From: Clostridiaceae bacterium
Lineage (GTDB): Bacteria > Bacillota > Clostridia > Saccharofermentanales > UBA5734
Length of the DNA stretch: 44,774 bases
Direction: 5' to 3'
NCBI GenBank assembly: GCA_012523135.1
Contig: JAAYJD010000014.1
Coordinates: forward strand, 1-44,774
How positions within the stretch are numbered: the stretch's first letter is position 1; each line of letters begins with the position of its first letter. The translations under genes and the position numbers were made by a program. Below the pieces are notes generated by a model that was given only the letters and a program-made list of their open reading frames with translations, was not told the origin of the DNA and did no database searches. Positions 33,157 through 41,350 of the stretch are shown here, piece after piece.

Positions 33157-33802
33157 ACTGACGATTGCCCTGGCTAAGGGCCGCCTGGCTGACCAGGCGA
33201 TTGATTTGCTGGAGGCCGCCGGCACCGATTGCCGGGTTGTCCGCGCGCCGTCGCGCAAGCTGATTCTGACCGACGAGCAGGCCGGCCTTCGGTTCATCAT
33301 GGCCAAGCCGGCCGATGTGCCGACTTACGTCGATTACGGCGCCGCCGATATCGGGATTGTCGGCAAGGACACCTTGCTCGAAGAAAACCGCAGCTTGTAC
33401 GAAGTCCTCAACCTGGGCTTTGGCGCCTGCCGCATGTGTGTCTGCGGGCCGGAAAACCTGGCCGGCCGCCTGGACAGCATACCAAACAAGCGGGTTGCCA
33501 CCAAGTACCCCAACATCGCCAGGGCTTATTTCGAAGCCCGGCGCGAGAGCGTCGAAATCATCCGCTTGAACGGCTCGGTCGAACTGGCGCCGCTGGTCGG
33601 CCTGGCTGAGGTGATCGTCGACATCGTCGAAAGCGGCCGGACTTTGCGGGAAAACGGACTGGCTGTCCTGGATACAATCGCTTCGCTCAGCGCGCGCATG
33701 GTTGTCAACCGCGTCAGCATGAAGATGAAGGCGGACCGGATCAATCCGTTGATTCAGGCTGTCCGCAGGCAGCTGGACCAGGCGGGGAGGACAGCACCAT
33801 GA
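33149..33802 (+). CDS. hisG: ATP phosphoribosyltransferase, short form
   Basis: The protein is 217 aa, the short HisG form that lacks the C-terminal regulatory domain and needs HisZ. It catalyses the first step, ATP plus PRPP to phosphoribosyl-ATP. Seen: [19 protein letters not shown] at the N-terminus, [21 protein letters not shown] near 56, [15 protein letters not shown] near 115, and the PRPP-binding [18 protein letters not shown] near 152. The co-occurrence with hisZ directly upstream fits the two-subunit enzyme. It overlaps hisD by 4 nt (ATGA). Confidence 0.97.
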   Translation: MLELTIALAKGRLADQAIDLLEAAGTDCRVVRAPSRKLILTDEQAGLRFIMAKPADVPTYVDYGAADIGIVGKDTLLEENRSLYEVLNLGFGACRMCVCGPENLAGRLDSIPNKRVATKYPNIARAYFEARRESVEIIRLNGSVELAPLVGLAEVIVDIVESGRTLRENGLAVLDTIASLSARMVVNRVSMKMKADRINPLIQAVRRQLDQAGRTAP

Positions 33803-35139
33803 CACGTCAGGCCGTTTTGAAGATCATCCGCGCTGGCTCGGGCGAGCTGCAGACCCTGTCTGCCCAGCTGGGCCTGCGCGGCAAGATGAACCAGGCCGGC
33901 GTTGTGGCGGCGACAGAGTCGATCATCCGCCAGGTCCGGCAGGACGGCGACGCCGCCTTGCTCGAGCTGACGGCCCGCTTCGACAACGTCCTGCTGACCG
34001 CCGGCCGGCTGCGCGTTACCGAACGGGAGATCAGCGAAGCGATCGAACAGGTTGATGTCCGGCTCATGGAGGTCATGCGCCTGGCAGCAGAGCGGATCCG
34101 CTCCTTCCACGCGCTGCAGCTGACCGAGGATGTGGTGTCACCAACCAGTTACGGCGGCCAGATCAGCCTGATCAGCCGTCCGCTCGATCTGGCCGGCGTC
34201 TATGTGCCGGGCGGGTCCGCGCCGCTGCCGTCATCGGTCCTGATGAATGTCTTGCCGGCCCGCGTGGCCGGCGTGCGCCGGATCGTGATGTGCACACCGC
34301 CGCGGCCGGACGGTTCTGTCGATCCGGCCATCCTGGCGGCGGCGTCACTGGCGGGCGCCGATGAGATCTACCGCGTGGGCGGCGCCCAGGCGATCGCGGC
34401 CATGGCCTACGGGACCGCCACGATCCCGGCTGTCGACAAAATTACGGGACCGGGCAACATCTACGTCAATACGGCCAAACGGCTGGTTTTCGGCCAGGTC
34501 GATATCGACATGTTCGCCGGGCCAAGCGAAATCATGATTCTGGCGGACCAGACAGCCAGGCCGGATTATGTGGCTGCGGACCTGCTGTCCCAGGCAGAGC
34601 ACGACCCGCTGGCTTCGGCCCTGCTGCTGACCGACAACGAACCGTTGGCGGAAGCCGTTGCCGCAGAAGTCGGTCGCCGTCTGCCCCTGATGCCCCGCGC
34701 GGCGATCATCGAACGCTCGCTGGCGGATTTCGGCGCCGCGCTGGTCGTTCCGGATCTGGACACGGCCGTCGACTTTGTCAATGAACTGGCGCCGGAGCAC
34801 CTGGAACTGCTGGTGGCCGACCCGGACCGGCTGCTGCCCCGGATCCGCAACGCCGGTGCCATCTTCATCGGCCCTTACAGCCCGGAGCCGTTGGGCGACT
34901 ATATGGCCGGAACCAACCACGTGCTGCCGACCAGCGGCACGGCGCGCTTCTTTTCGCCGTTGAACACGCAGGATTTCATCAAGAAAATCAGCGTGATCCG
35001 CTATACCCGCCAGGATCTGGCGGCCTGCCACGAGCTGGTGGAGCATTTCGCCGAAGCCGAGCACTTGAAAGCGCATGCCGAGTCTATACGTGTCCGCTTC
35101 GGTACCGACCTGCTGGCCCAGAAGGGGGAAACACGATGA
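33799..35139 (+). CDS. hisD: histidinol dehydrogenase
   Basis: The protein is 446 aa. It carries out the last two oxidations of histidinol to histidine with NAD and zinc. Seen: [20 protein letters not shown] near 132, [15 protein letters not shown] near 193, [19 protein letters not shown] near 214, [34 protein letters not shown]-type region near 236, and [14 protein letters not shown] near 325 with the catalytic Glu-His pair. The N-terminus is slightly longer than average. Start and stop overlap both neighbours as ATGA. Confidence 0.97.
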   Translation: MTRQAVLKIIRAGSGELQTLSAQLGLRGKMNQAGVVAATESIIRQVRQDGDAALLELTARFDNVLLTAGRLRVTEREISEAIEQVDVRLMEVMRLAAERIRSFHALQLTEDVVSPTSYGGQISLISRPLDLAGVYVPGGSAPLPSSVLMNVLPARVAGVRRIVMCTPPRPDGSVDPAILAAASLAGADEIYRVGGAQAIAAMAYGTATIPAVDKITGPGNIYVNTAKRLVFGQVDIDMFAGPSEIMILADQTARPDYVAADLLSQAEHDPLASALLLTDNEPLAEAVAAEVGRRLPLMPRAAIIERSLADFGAALVVPDLDTAVDFVNELAPEHLELLVADPDRLLPRIRNAGAIFIGPYSPEPLGDYMAGTNHVLPTSGTARFFSPLNTQDFIKKISVIRYTRQDLAACHELVEHFAEAEHLKAHAESIRVRFGTDLLAQKGETR

Positions 35140-36239
35140 GCAGTCCCGACAAACAGGCGGGCAGCCGCTTCTGGAACGAGAAAACGCGCCTGCTGACGCC
35201 CTATGTGCCAGGCGAGCAGCCGCGCGGGCAATCGTTTATCAAGCTGAACACCAACGAAAACCCATATCCGCCCGCGCCTGAAGTCGAGGCTGCCCTGAAC
35301 ACGCTGCCGGCTGAGCGTTGCCGCCTCTACCCGGACCCGGACAGCTTGGCGCTGCGCGAGGCCATCGCCAGCTATTATGGGCTGGACACGGAGCAGGTCT
35401 TTGTCGGCAACGGGTCGGACGAGGTGCTGGCACTGGCTTTCCAGGCCTTTTTTGAACCGGCAGGTCCGCAGGACAAACCGGAACGGGCGGTCGTGTTTCC
35501 GGATGTCACATACAGCTTTTACCCGGTCTACGCGCGTTTTTACAACCTCAACTGGCGGACCGTCCCGCTGAACGATGATTACACGCTGCCGGTCGACGCC
35601 CTGCTTCAGCCGTCCGGCGGAATCGTCCTGGCCAATCCCAACGCACCGACGGGCATCGCTGCGGACCTTGATGTCATCGAGCGGCTGGCGCGCCAGGATC
35701 CGGACCGGCTGGTGCTTGTCGACGAAGCCTACGTCGATTTCGGCGGGCAATCTGCTGTCAGCCTGCTGGCTGGCTGCGACAATCTCCTGATCGTTCAGAC
35801 CTGCTCCAAGTCACGGGCCCTGGCTGGGCTTCGCCTGGGTTTCGCACTGGGCTCGCCGGCCCTGATCGAAGGATTGAAACGGGTTCGGGACTGCTTCAAC
35901 TCCTACACGCTCGACCGGGCCGCCCAGGCAGCTGGTACGGCGGCCTTTGCCGCTTCAGCCTGGTTTGAAGCGACGCGGGCCAGGATCATCGCCAGCCGCC
36001 GGCGCATGACCGCGGCCTTGGAACAGCTGGGTTTTGAGGTGCTGCCTTCGTCTGCGAACTTTGTCTTCGCCCGCCATCCGCTGCGCAGCGGCGCGTCCCT
36101 TTATGACGACCTGCGCCAGGCAGGCATCCTGGTTCGCCATTTCAACCTGCCGCGCATCGCTGACTTTTTGCGCATCACGGTGGGCACCGACAGCCAGATC
36201 GATGAAATGATTCGCGTCCTGAAACGGTTGTTGCTATAA
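35136..36239 (+). CDS. hisC: histidinol-phosphate aminotransferase
   Basis: The protein is 367 aa, a PLP-dependent class I/II aminotransferase. Seen: IKLNTNENPYPPAPEV near 36, VFVGNGSDEVLALAFQAFF near 89, IVLANPNAPTGI near 165, VLVDEAYVDFGG near 195, the Schiff-base Lys in TCSKSRALAGLRLGFALG near 223, and FLRITVGTDSQIDEM near the end. HisC enzymes sometimes also aminate aromatic keto acids; as no other aminotransferase is in the window, such a dual role is possible but unproven. It overlaps hisD by 4 nt. Confidence 0.95.
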   Translation: MSSPDKQAGSRFWNEKTRLLTPYVPGEQPRGQSFIKLNTNENPYPPAPEVEAALNTLPAERCRLYPDPDSLALREAIASYYGLDTEQVFVGNGSDEVLALAFQAFFEPAGPQDKPERAVVFPDVTYSFYPVYARFYNLNWRTVPLNDDYTLPVDALLQPSGGIVLANPNAPTGIAADLDVIERLARQDPDRLVLVDEAYVDFGGQSAVSLLAGCDNLLIVQTCSKSRALAGLRLGFALGSPALIEGLKRVRDCFNSYTLDRAAQAAGTAAFAASAWFEATRARIIASRRRMTAALEQLGFEVLPSSANFVFARHPLRSGASLYDDLRQAGILVRHFNLPRIADFLRITVGTDSQIDEMIRVLKRLLL

Positions 36240-36271
36240 TGGATTTGCTTAGCGAGACGGGAGGCATGAGG

Positions 36272-36859
36272 ATGCGCCAGACAGAATTGAAACGAAAAAC
36301 GGCTGAAACCGAAATCGTGGTCCGGCTCAGTCTGGACGGGTCCGGGATCGCGTCCGTGCACACCGGCATCGGTTTCTTCGACCACATGCTGCTCCTTTTG
36401 GCCCGCCATGCGCGCCTGGATCTGGTTGTCGAAGCCCAGGGGGACCTGGCTACCGACGACCACCACACGGCGGAGGATGTCGGCATCGTCCTGGGGCAGG
36501 CGATCGGCCGCGCCCTGGGTGACAAGCGCGGCATCCAGCGCTACGGCCACGCGATGGTCCCGATGGACGAAGCGCTGGCTTCTGCGACCATCGACCTGTC
36601 CGGGCGGGCATACCTGGTCTTCGACGCCCAGTTCACCGCCGACCGGATCGGCGATTTCTCAACCCAGATGACCGAGGAGTTTTTCCGGGCCCTGGTCTTC
36701 CAGGCCGGCATGACCGCCCACCTGGCCTGCGTGTACGGGCGCAACGACCATCACAAGACCGAAGCATTGTTCAAGGCCTTCGCCCGCAGCCTCAGGGACG
36801 CGATCTGCATCGATCCCCGGCTGGAGGGCGAGATTTTATCGACCAAAGGCGTGCTGTAG
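36272..36859 (+). CDS. hisB: imidazoleglycerol-phosphate dehydratase
   Basis: The protein is 195 aa, the monofunctional form with no fused histidinol phosphatase. Seen: HTGIGFFDHMLLLLARHARL near 31, the metal-binding DDHHTAEDVGIVLG near 62, and GRNDHHKTEALFKAFARSLR near 157. The ORF opens at 36239 overlapping hisC, but GGGAGG at 36259-36264 fits ATG 36272 (MRQTELKRKTAETE, 7-nt spacer), which is also the usual family start. It is followed after 30 nt by purC. Confidence 0.96.
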   Translation: MRQTELKRKTAETEIVVRLSLDGSGIASVHTGIGFFDHMLLLLARHARLDLVVEAQGDLATDDHHTAEDVGIVLGQAIGRALGDKRGIQRYGHAMVPMDEALASATIDLSGRAYLVFDAQFTADRIGDFSTQMTEEFFRALVFQAGMTAHLACVYGRNDHHKTEALFKAFARSLRDAICIDPRLEGEILSTKGVL

Positions 36860-36889
36860 GCTGCATGCCACGTTTTTACAGGAGGTATT

Positions 36890-37780
36890 ATGAACCCACT
36901 CATGCGCCAGGCTGATTTTATCCAGTTGCCCCTGTTTGTCCGGGGCAAGGTCCGCGATGTTTACGACCTCGGCGATCAGCTGCTGATCGTGGTTACGGAT
37001 CGGATCTCCGCCTTCGATGTCGTCTTCGCGGAACTGATCCCCGACAAGGGCGCCGTCCTGAACAGCATCGCGGCATTCTGGTTCAGGCGCACACAAGGCA
37101 TCGTGCCCAATCACGTCATGTCAACGGATCCGGCGACCTATCCGCTGGGCCTTGCTGCTTATGCCGATCAGCTGGCCGGCCGTTCCATGCTGGTGCGCAA
37201 GATCGACATGCTGCCGGCGGAATGCATCGTCAGGGGCTATCTGGAGGGATCCGCGCTCAAGGAATACAAAGCCAGCGGGACCGTCGGCGGCATGATGATG
37301 CCAGCTGGCCTGCGCCAGGCCGACCGGCTGCCGGAAGCGGTCTTCACGCCGTCGACCAAGGAAGCGTCGGGGCATGACATCAACATCACCTTCAGCCAGC
37401 TGGAGCAGCTGCTGGGGCAGAAGCTAGCCCGCGAAATCCGCGCCAAGAGCCTGCAGCTGTACCAGGAGGCTTCGGATTACGCCCTCAGCCGGGGCATTAT
37501 CCTTGCGGACACCAAGTTTGAGTTTGGTCTGTGCGACGGCCAGCTCGTGCTTGGCGACGAGATTTTCACGCCGGATTCCTCCCGCTTTTGGGAGCTGTCC
37601 GACTATGCGCCGGGTCGGGCACAGAAAAGCTTTGACAAGCAGTACCTGCGCGAGTGGCTGGAAACGCTCGACTGGGACAAGACCCCACCGCCGCCGGCGC
37701 TGCCTGAACCAGTCATCGCCGCGACGGCCGCGAAGTACCGGGAGGCATATGAGCGCCTGACGGGTAATCCGCTGCCATGA
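36890..37780 (+). CDS. purC: phosphoribosylaminoimidazole-succinocarboxamide (SAICAR) synthase
   Basis: The protein is 296 aa. It adds aspartate to CAIR in purine synthesis. Seen: FVRGKVRDVYDLGDQLLIVVT near 16, DRISAFDVVF near 38, KGAVLNSIAAFWF near 55, ECIVRGYLEGSALKEYK near 105, ILADTKFEFGLCDGQLVLGDE near 203 and SFDKQYLREWLE near 245. The length is typical of the longer form. ATG 36890 follows AGGAGGT. It is a purine gene inside the his operon, coupled to hisH by an ATGA overlap, so it is probably expressed with the his genes. Confidence 0.97.
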   Translation: MNPLMRQADFIQLPLFVRGKVRDVYDLGDQLLIVVTDRISAFDVVFAELIPDKGAVLNSIAAFWFRRTQGIVPNHVMSTDPATYPLGLAAYADQLAGRSMLVRKIDMLPAECIVRGYLEGSALKEYKASGTVGGMMMPAGLRQADRLPEAVFTPSTKEASGHDINITFSQLEQLLGQKLAREIRAKSLQLYQEASDYALSRGIILADTKFEFGLCDGQLVLGDEIFTPDSSRFWELSDYAPGRAQKSFDKQYLREWLETLDWDKTPPPPALPEPVIAATAAKYREAYERLTGNPLP

Positions 37781-38373
37781 CAGTCTTGATCGACTATGGC
37801 ATGGGCAACATCGGCAGTGTCGTCAAAGCGCTGGCCTACCTGGGTGAGACGGTCACGGTGACCCAGGACCCGCGCGTCGTGCTCGAGGCCAGCCGGGTGA
37901 TCCTGCCCGGGGTAGGTGCGATGGCCTACGCTGTCCGCCAGCTGCGCGAACGCGGCCTGGACGATGCCATCCGCCGCTACCGGGACCTGCAGCGCCCCTT
38001 CCTGGGCATCTGCCTGGGCATGCAGCTGATGTTCGAGAAGAGCGAAGAAGGCCAGGCCGGCGGCCTCGGCCTGCTGGCCGGAACGGTGCGGCGTTTCCCG
38101 AATGCTCCGGGCTTGAAAGTGCCGCACATGGGCTGGAACGCCCTGACAGATTCGCGCCTGGACTTGCTGCCCGAACGGACATCGTTCTACTTTGTCCATT
38201 CCTTTTACGCCGCACCCGCGGATCCGTCCTTGACAGCGGCCTGGAGCAGCCACGGAATCCGGTTTGCCGCCGCGGTGCAGGACGGACCGGTCCTGCTGAC
38301 CCAGTTCCATCCGGAAAAGAGCGGCGACGCCGGACTCGACCTGCTGCGCCGCTGGCTGACTCAGCCAGGATAA
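37777..38373 (+). CDS. hisH: imidazole glycerol phosphate synthase, glutamine amidotransferase subunit
   Basis: The protein is 198 aa. It supplies ammonia from glutamine to HisF. Seen: VLIDYGMGNIGSV at the N-terminus, ILPGVGAMAYA near 42, the nucleophile Cys in FLGICLGMQLMFE near 77, YFVHSFYAAP near 136, and the triad His-Pro-Glu in TQFHPEKSGDAG near 176. The catalytic triad is complete. It overlaps purC by 4 nt, and hisA follows. Confidence 0.97.
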   Translation: MTVLIDYGMGNIGSVVKALAYLGETVTVTQDPRVVLEASRVILPGVGAMAYAVRQLRERGLDDAIRRYRDLQRPFLGICLGMQLMFEKSEEGQAGGLGLLAGTVRRFPNAPGLKVPHMGWNALTDSRLDLLPERTSFYFVHSFYAAPADPSLTAAWSSHGIRFAAAVQDGPVLLTQFHPEKSGDAGLDLLRRWLTQPG

Positions 38374-38392
38374 CGTGAACATCGGAGGAGAC

Positions 38393-39121
38393 ATGCAACA
38401 AGAGCCCATGATCCTGTATCCGGCGATCGACTTGCTGCAGGGGCAGTGTGTCCGCCTGCACCAGGGACGCTACGACCAGGTGACCGTCTACAGCGACGAT
38501 CCCCTGGCGGTCGCCCGCCGCTTCCAGGCAGACGGCGCGGCCTGGCTGCATGTGGTCGATCTTGAAGCGGCCCGCTCCGGCCAGATGGTCCACACCGAGC
38601 TGATCGCCCAAATTCGCCGGGAGACCGGCCTGAAGATTCAAACCGGCGGCGGCGTCCGCACCATGGCATCGCTCGTGCTGCTGCTGGAAACGCACCAGAT
38701 TGAGCGGGTCGTCCTGGGGACGGCCGCCGTCAAGGACCGGCGCTTCTCCCAGGAGGCCCTCGCCCGCTATCCGGACCGGATCGCCATCGGGCTGGACGCT
38801 CGCGACGGCATGGTCTGCATCGACGGCTGGACCCGGGAGAGCGGCCTGGATGTTGTCGCTTTTGCCCGGACGATGGCCGACCTGGGGGCGCAGACCGTGA
38901 TTTATACCGATATCCGGCGCGACGGCACGATGCGCGGGCCAGCCCTGGCCGGCATTCGCCAGCTGGTCGCGCTCGGCCGCGTCGCGGTGATCGCGTCAGG
39001 CGGCATCGGCAGCCAGGCCGATCTCGAGGCGGTCCGCCAGACAGGCGCCGCCGGCGTAATTGTCGGCAAGGCGCTATATGAAGGAAAGGTTGTGTTGCCA
39101 TCATGCTTGCCAAACGCATAA
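38393..39121 (+). CDS. hisA: ProFAR isomerase (1-(5-phosphoribosyl)-5-[(5-phosphoribosylamino)methylideneamino]imidazole-4-carboxamide isomerase)
   Basis: The protein is 242 aa, a TIM barrel. Seen: [20 protein letters not shown] at about 7-26 with the catalytic Asp, [10 protein letters not shown] near 50, IQTGGGVRT near 80, [13 protein letters not shown] near 172 with the second catalytic Asp, and VIASGGIGS near 202. ATG 38393 is chosen; GGAGG ends 4 nt upstream, slightly close, and the GTG at 38375 is the alternative. It overlaps hisF by 19 nt. Confidence 0.96.
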   Translation: MQQEPMILYPAIDLLQGQCVRLHQGRYDQVTVYSDDPLAVARRFQADGAAWLHVVDLEAARSGQMVHTELIAQIRRETGLKIQTGGGVRTMASLVLLLETHQIERVVLGTAAVKDRRFSQEALARYPDRIAIGLDARDGMVCIDGWTRESGLDVVAFARTMADLGAQTVIYTDIRRDGTMRGPALAGIRQLVALGRVAVIASGGIGSQADLEAVRQTGAAGVIVGKALYEGKVVLPSCLPNA

Positions 39122-40281
39122 TTCCCTGCCTGGATGTCCGCGGCGGTCGCGTCGTCAAAGGCGTCAATTTCGTCGATATCCGCGATGCCGGCGATCCGGT
39201 GGCGTCGGCGCGTGCCTATAACGACGCCGGTGCCGACGAACTGGTCTTCCTGGACATCTCCGCGACACTGGAAGAGCGCGACACCCTGATCGATGTTGTC
39301 AGCCAGGTGGCGGAACAGGTGTTCATCCCCTTCACGGTCGGCGGCGGCATCCGCAGCCTGGAGGATATCCGTAAAATACTCAAAGCAGGCGCCGATAAAA
39401 TTTCGCTGAATTCCGCGGCTGTGCTCAATCCGGATCTGGTCCGGGAGGCCTCCGACCGATTCGGCAGCCAGTGCGTGGTGGTTGCGATTGATGTCCGCCG
39501 CACGCCGCAAGGCCCGTATGAAGTCCTGATCGCGGGGGGGACCCGCTCTGCAGGCCTCGAAGCCGTCGCCTGGGCACGCAAGGTTGCCGAGCTCGGCGCC
39601 GGTGAAATTCTCCTGACCAGCATGGACCGGGACGGCACCAAGTCCGGCTACGATCTGGACATCACCCGCCAGATTGCCGACGCCGTTCCGATACCGGTGA
39701 TTGCGTCCGGCGGCGCGGGACGACTGGCCGATTTCTATGACGCCCTGACGCAAGGCGGCGCGGAAGCGGTTCTCGCGGCCAGCCTGTTCCATTTCGGGGA
39801 CATCACGATCCCGCAGCTCAAGCGCTACCTGGCGCTCCGGGAAATACCGGTCCGGTCTTCACCTGCCGAGCTGGAAGCGCTCGCCGGTTGTGCCAGGCCC
39901 TTTGCAGCCGGAACAGGTTTGGATGATCCCGCCGTTGCTGCGGCTATCTGGGCGCAGCTGAAAAAGGATGACCGGGGTCTGGTGCCCGTGATTGCCAGGC
40001 GGGCCGAAGACGGGGCCGTCCTGATGCAGGCATACGCCAACGAGGAGGCTTTCCGGGAAACGCTGGCCAGCGGCCTGATGCATTACTACAGCCGCAGCCG
40101 GGGCAAGCTCTGGCTCAAAGGCGAACAGTCCGGCCATTTTCAGCAGGTTCGCGCCCTGCGTGTCGATTGCGACGCGGATTGCCTGCTGGCGGATGTGCAC
40201 GCGTTTGGTCCCGCCTGCCACACCGGTGCCGAGACTTGTTTCTTTCGCACGATCGACGAACTGGCCGCCATAAAGCTTTGA
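39103..40281 (+). CDS. hisF-hisI: HisF-HisI fusion: imidazole glycerol phosphate synthase cyclase subunit + phosphoribosyl-AMP cyclohydrolase
   Basis: The protein is 392 aa in one uninterrupted frame. Residues 1 to about 250 are His[21 protein letters not shown] with Asp11, [25 protein letters not shown] with the second catalytic Asp, [15 protein letters not shown], and the normal end LREIPVR. A linker of about 40 residues follows, and then His[26 protein letters not shown]-type start, [30 protein letters not shown] and [13 protein letters not shown] with the zinc Cys residues. HisI is normally separate or fused to HisE, and here hisE is a separate gene downstream. Both halves retain their key residues, so this looks like a working bifunctional enzyme, not a sequencing error. 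Confidence 0.95.
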   Translation: MLAKRIIPCLDVRGGRVVKGVNFVDIRDAGDPVASARAYNDAGADELVFLDISATLEERDTLIDVVSQVAEQVFIPFTVGGGIRSLEDIRKILKAGADKISLNSAAVLNPDLVREASDRFGSQCVVVAIDVRRTPQGPYEVLIAGGTRSAGLEAVAWARKVAELGAGEILLTSMDRDGTKSGYDLDITRQIADAVPIPVIASGGAGRLADFYDALTQGGAEAVLAASLFHFGDITIPQLKRYLALREIPVRSSPAELEALAGCARPFAAGTGLDDPAVAAAIWAQLKKDDRGLVPVIARRAEDGAVLMQAYANEEAFRETLASGLMHYYSRSRGKLWLKGEQSGHFQQVRALRVDCDADCLLADVHAFGPACHTGAETCFFRTIDELAAIKL

Positions 40282-40320
40282 TGAAGCTGATGCCGGCCGC
40301 ATGATGCCAGGAGGATAACG

Positions 40321-40608
40321 ATGAGCCAGATTGGACAGATTCTCGATGAACTATATGATGTTGTGCTCGACCGCCAGGCCAATCCCAAGGAAGGGTCTTA
40401 CACCAACTACCTGCTGGGGAAAGGGCTGGATAAAATCTGCAAGAAAATCGGCGAAGAATCGGCTGAGGTCATCATCGCCGCCAAAAACCGCCAGCCGGCC
40501 GAGTTGACATACGAAGTGGCCGACCTGCTGTATCACCTGTGCGTTCTGCTGGTGGAGCAGGAAGTTCGTTTTGACGAAATCGAAAAAGAGCTGCGCCAGC
40601 GGCGTTGA
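40321..40608 (+). CDS. hisE: phosphoribosyl-ATP pyrophosphatase
   Basis: The protein is 95 aa. It hydrolyses phosphoribosyl-ATP to phosphoribosyl-AMP. Seen: ANPKEGSYTNYLLGKGLDKICKKIGEESAEVIIAAKN-type core at about 20-56 with the EExxE metal site (GEESAEV), and ELTYEVADLLYHLCVLL near 61 with the ExxD motif. ATG 40321 follows AGGAGGATAACG. It is the last his gene; its stop codon lies in the loop of a hairpin. Confidence 0.97.
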   Translation: MSQIGQILDELYDVVLDRQANPKEGSYTNYLLGKGLDKICKKIGEESAEVIIAAKNRQPAELTYEVADLLYHLCVLLVEQEVRFDEIEKELRQRR

Positions 40609-40618
40609 CGCCGCTGGC
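40595..40618 (+). terminator. GC-rich hairpin at the hisE stop codon
   Basis: GCCAGCGGCG, loop TTGA, CGCCGCTGGC: a 10-bp perfect stem whose loop contains the hisE TGA. No T run follows, so by itself it is not a classical terminator. It may protect the 3' end or slow polymerase before the second hairpin downstream. Confidence 0.5.
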
Positions 40619-40645
40619 CAGCCTCTGGCACGTCATAAAAACTGT

Positions 40646-40674
40646 TTGACAAAAGACCCTGCCTGTGATAGAAT
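40646..40674 (+). promoter_or_regulatory. promoter of rpmG-secE-nusG-rplK-rplA
   Basis: TTGACA at 40646-40651, a 17-nt spacer and TAGAAT at 40669-40674. The expected transcription start is near 40681, leaving a leader of about 70 nt. The spacer carries the 5' arm of a terminator. Confidence 0.88.
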
Positions 40675-40707
40675 TCGTTTGCTTGTCCATAAAAGGGTCT
40701 TTTTTTT
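40651..40707 (+). terminator. his-operon terminator with its 5' arm inside the rpmG promoter
   Basis: AAAAGACCCT (40651-40660) pairs with AGGGTCTTTT (40694-40703), followed by further T residues to 40707. The loop is 33 nt. Transcripts arriving from hisE contain both arms and can terminate, whereas transcripts started at the rpmG promoter (near 40681) lack the 5' arm. The pairing and T run are seen; activity is inferred. Confidence 0.65.
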
Positions 40708-40708
40708 A

Positions 40709-40721
40709 TGTGATGATCACA
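40709..40721 (+). repeat. small palindrome in the rpmG leader
   Basis: TGTGAT-G-ATCACA is a 6-1-6 palindrome directly after the T run and about 30 nt before the rpmG start. It may be a protein site or chance. Confidence 0.3.
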
Positions 40722-40749
40722 GACCAGACCAGGCGGAGGTGACCAACAG

Positions 40750-40914
40750 ATGGCTAAAGCAGGAGTACGGGACAAGGTGACCTTGTCATGCACCGTATGC
40801 AAACAGAGAAACTATGACACCAAGAAGAACAAGAAAAACAACCCTGACAGGTTGGAAATGAAGAAGTATTGCAGATTCTGCCGCAAGCATACCGATCACA
40901 AGGAAACCAAGTGA
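40750..40914 (+). CDS. rpmG: 50S ribosomal protein L33
   Basis: The protein is 54 aa and too short for the ORF track. It begins [20 protein letters not shown] and includes [15 protein letters not shown]. Two CxxC pairs form a zinc ribbon, so this is the zinc-containing L33 type rather than the zinc-free type. ATG 40750 follows GGAGGTGA by about 8 nt. Location next to secE-nusG is the usual one. In many bacteria tRNA-Trp lies between rpmG and secE; the 34-nt gap here holds none. Confidence 0.96.
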   Translation: MAKAGVRDKVTLSCTVCKQRNYDTKKNKKNNPDRLEMKKYCRFCRKHTDHKETK

Positions 40915-40948
40915 GCGATAAGAGCAAGCTGATAAGGATGTGTTGAGG

Positions 40949-41335
40949 ATGGCAGAAAAAGCCAAGAAAGACAACCGGCCGACCAAGCCCGCCCCTGTAA
41001 AACGGAACTTCTTCCAGAAAGTGGCCGCCTTTTTCGTCACGACTGGGAAGAAGCTGAAAAACTTCTTTGTCAATCTCAAGGCAGAGCTGAAACGGGTCGT
41101 ATGGCCGGACCGCAAGCGCCTGATCCAGAGTACGGCGACGGTTCTGGCGATTTGCCTGATCATTGGAGTCCTGCTGTTTGTCATCGACACGGTTCTCAGT
41201 GGCACCTTGAACGCCATTGGCTTTTATTCGCCTCAAGTGACAACGACGGCAACGACAACCGGCACGACGGCCGCTACAACGACCGCCACAACGACCGAAT
41301 CCGGAACAAGCGCCACGACGGCGCAGGCCGGGTAA
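40949..41335 (+). CDS. secE: preprotein translocase subunit SecE with Thr-rich C-terminal extension
   Basis: The protein is 128 aa, where a single-helix SecE is usually 60-75. Residues 1-35 are basic (KAKKDNRPTKPAPVKRN). The family core is at 35-95: FFVNLKAELKRVVWPDRKRLIQST, then the membrane helix TVLAICLIIGVLLFVIDTVL. After GFYSPQV the last 33 residues are almost only Thr, Ala, Gly and Ser (TTTATTTGTTAATTTATTT), a low-complexity tail expected outside the cell membrane. ATG 40949 is chosen; AAGGA lies about 10 nt upstream. It is followed 15 nt later by nusG. Confidence 0.93.
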   Translation: MAEKAKKDNRPTKPAPVKRNFFQKVAAFFVTTGKKLKNFFVNLKAELKRVVWPDRKRLIQSTATVLAICLIIGVLLFVIDTVLSGTLNAIGFYSPQVTTTATTTGTTAATTTATTTESGTSATTAQAG

Positions 41336-41350
41336 AGGAGTACGCAAGCT

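Noticed and set aside
36235-36240. TATAAT at the hisC stop as a possible internal his promoter
   Set aside because: No -35 match 16-18 nt upstream (TCGCGT region), and hisB is only 32 nt away inside a tightly packed operon. Probably chance.
39840-39990. Possible frameshift or missing stop joining hisF and hisI
   Set aside because: The linker stays open with normal codon use, HisF ends normally and HisI starts normally. A genuine fusion fits better.
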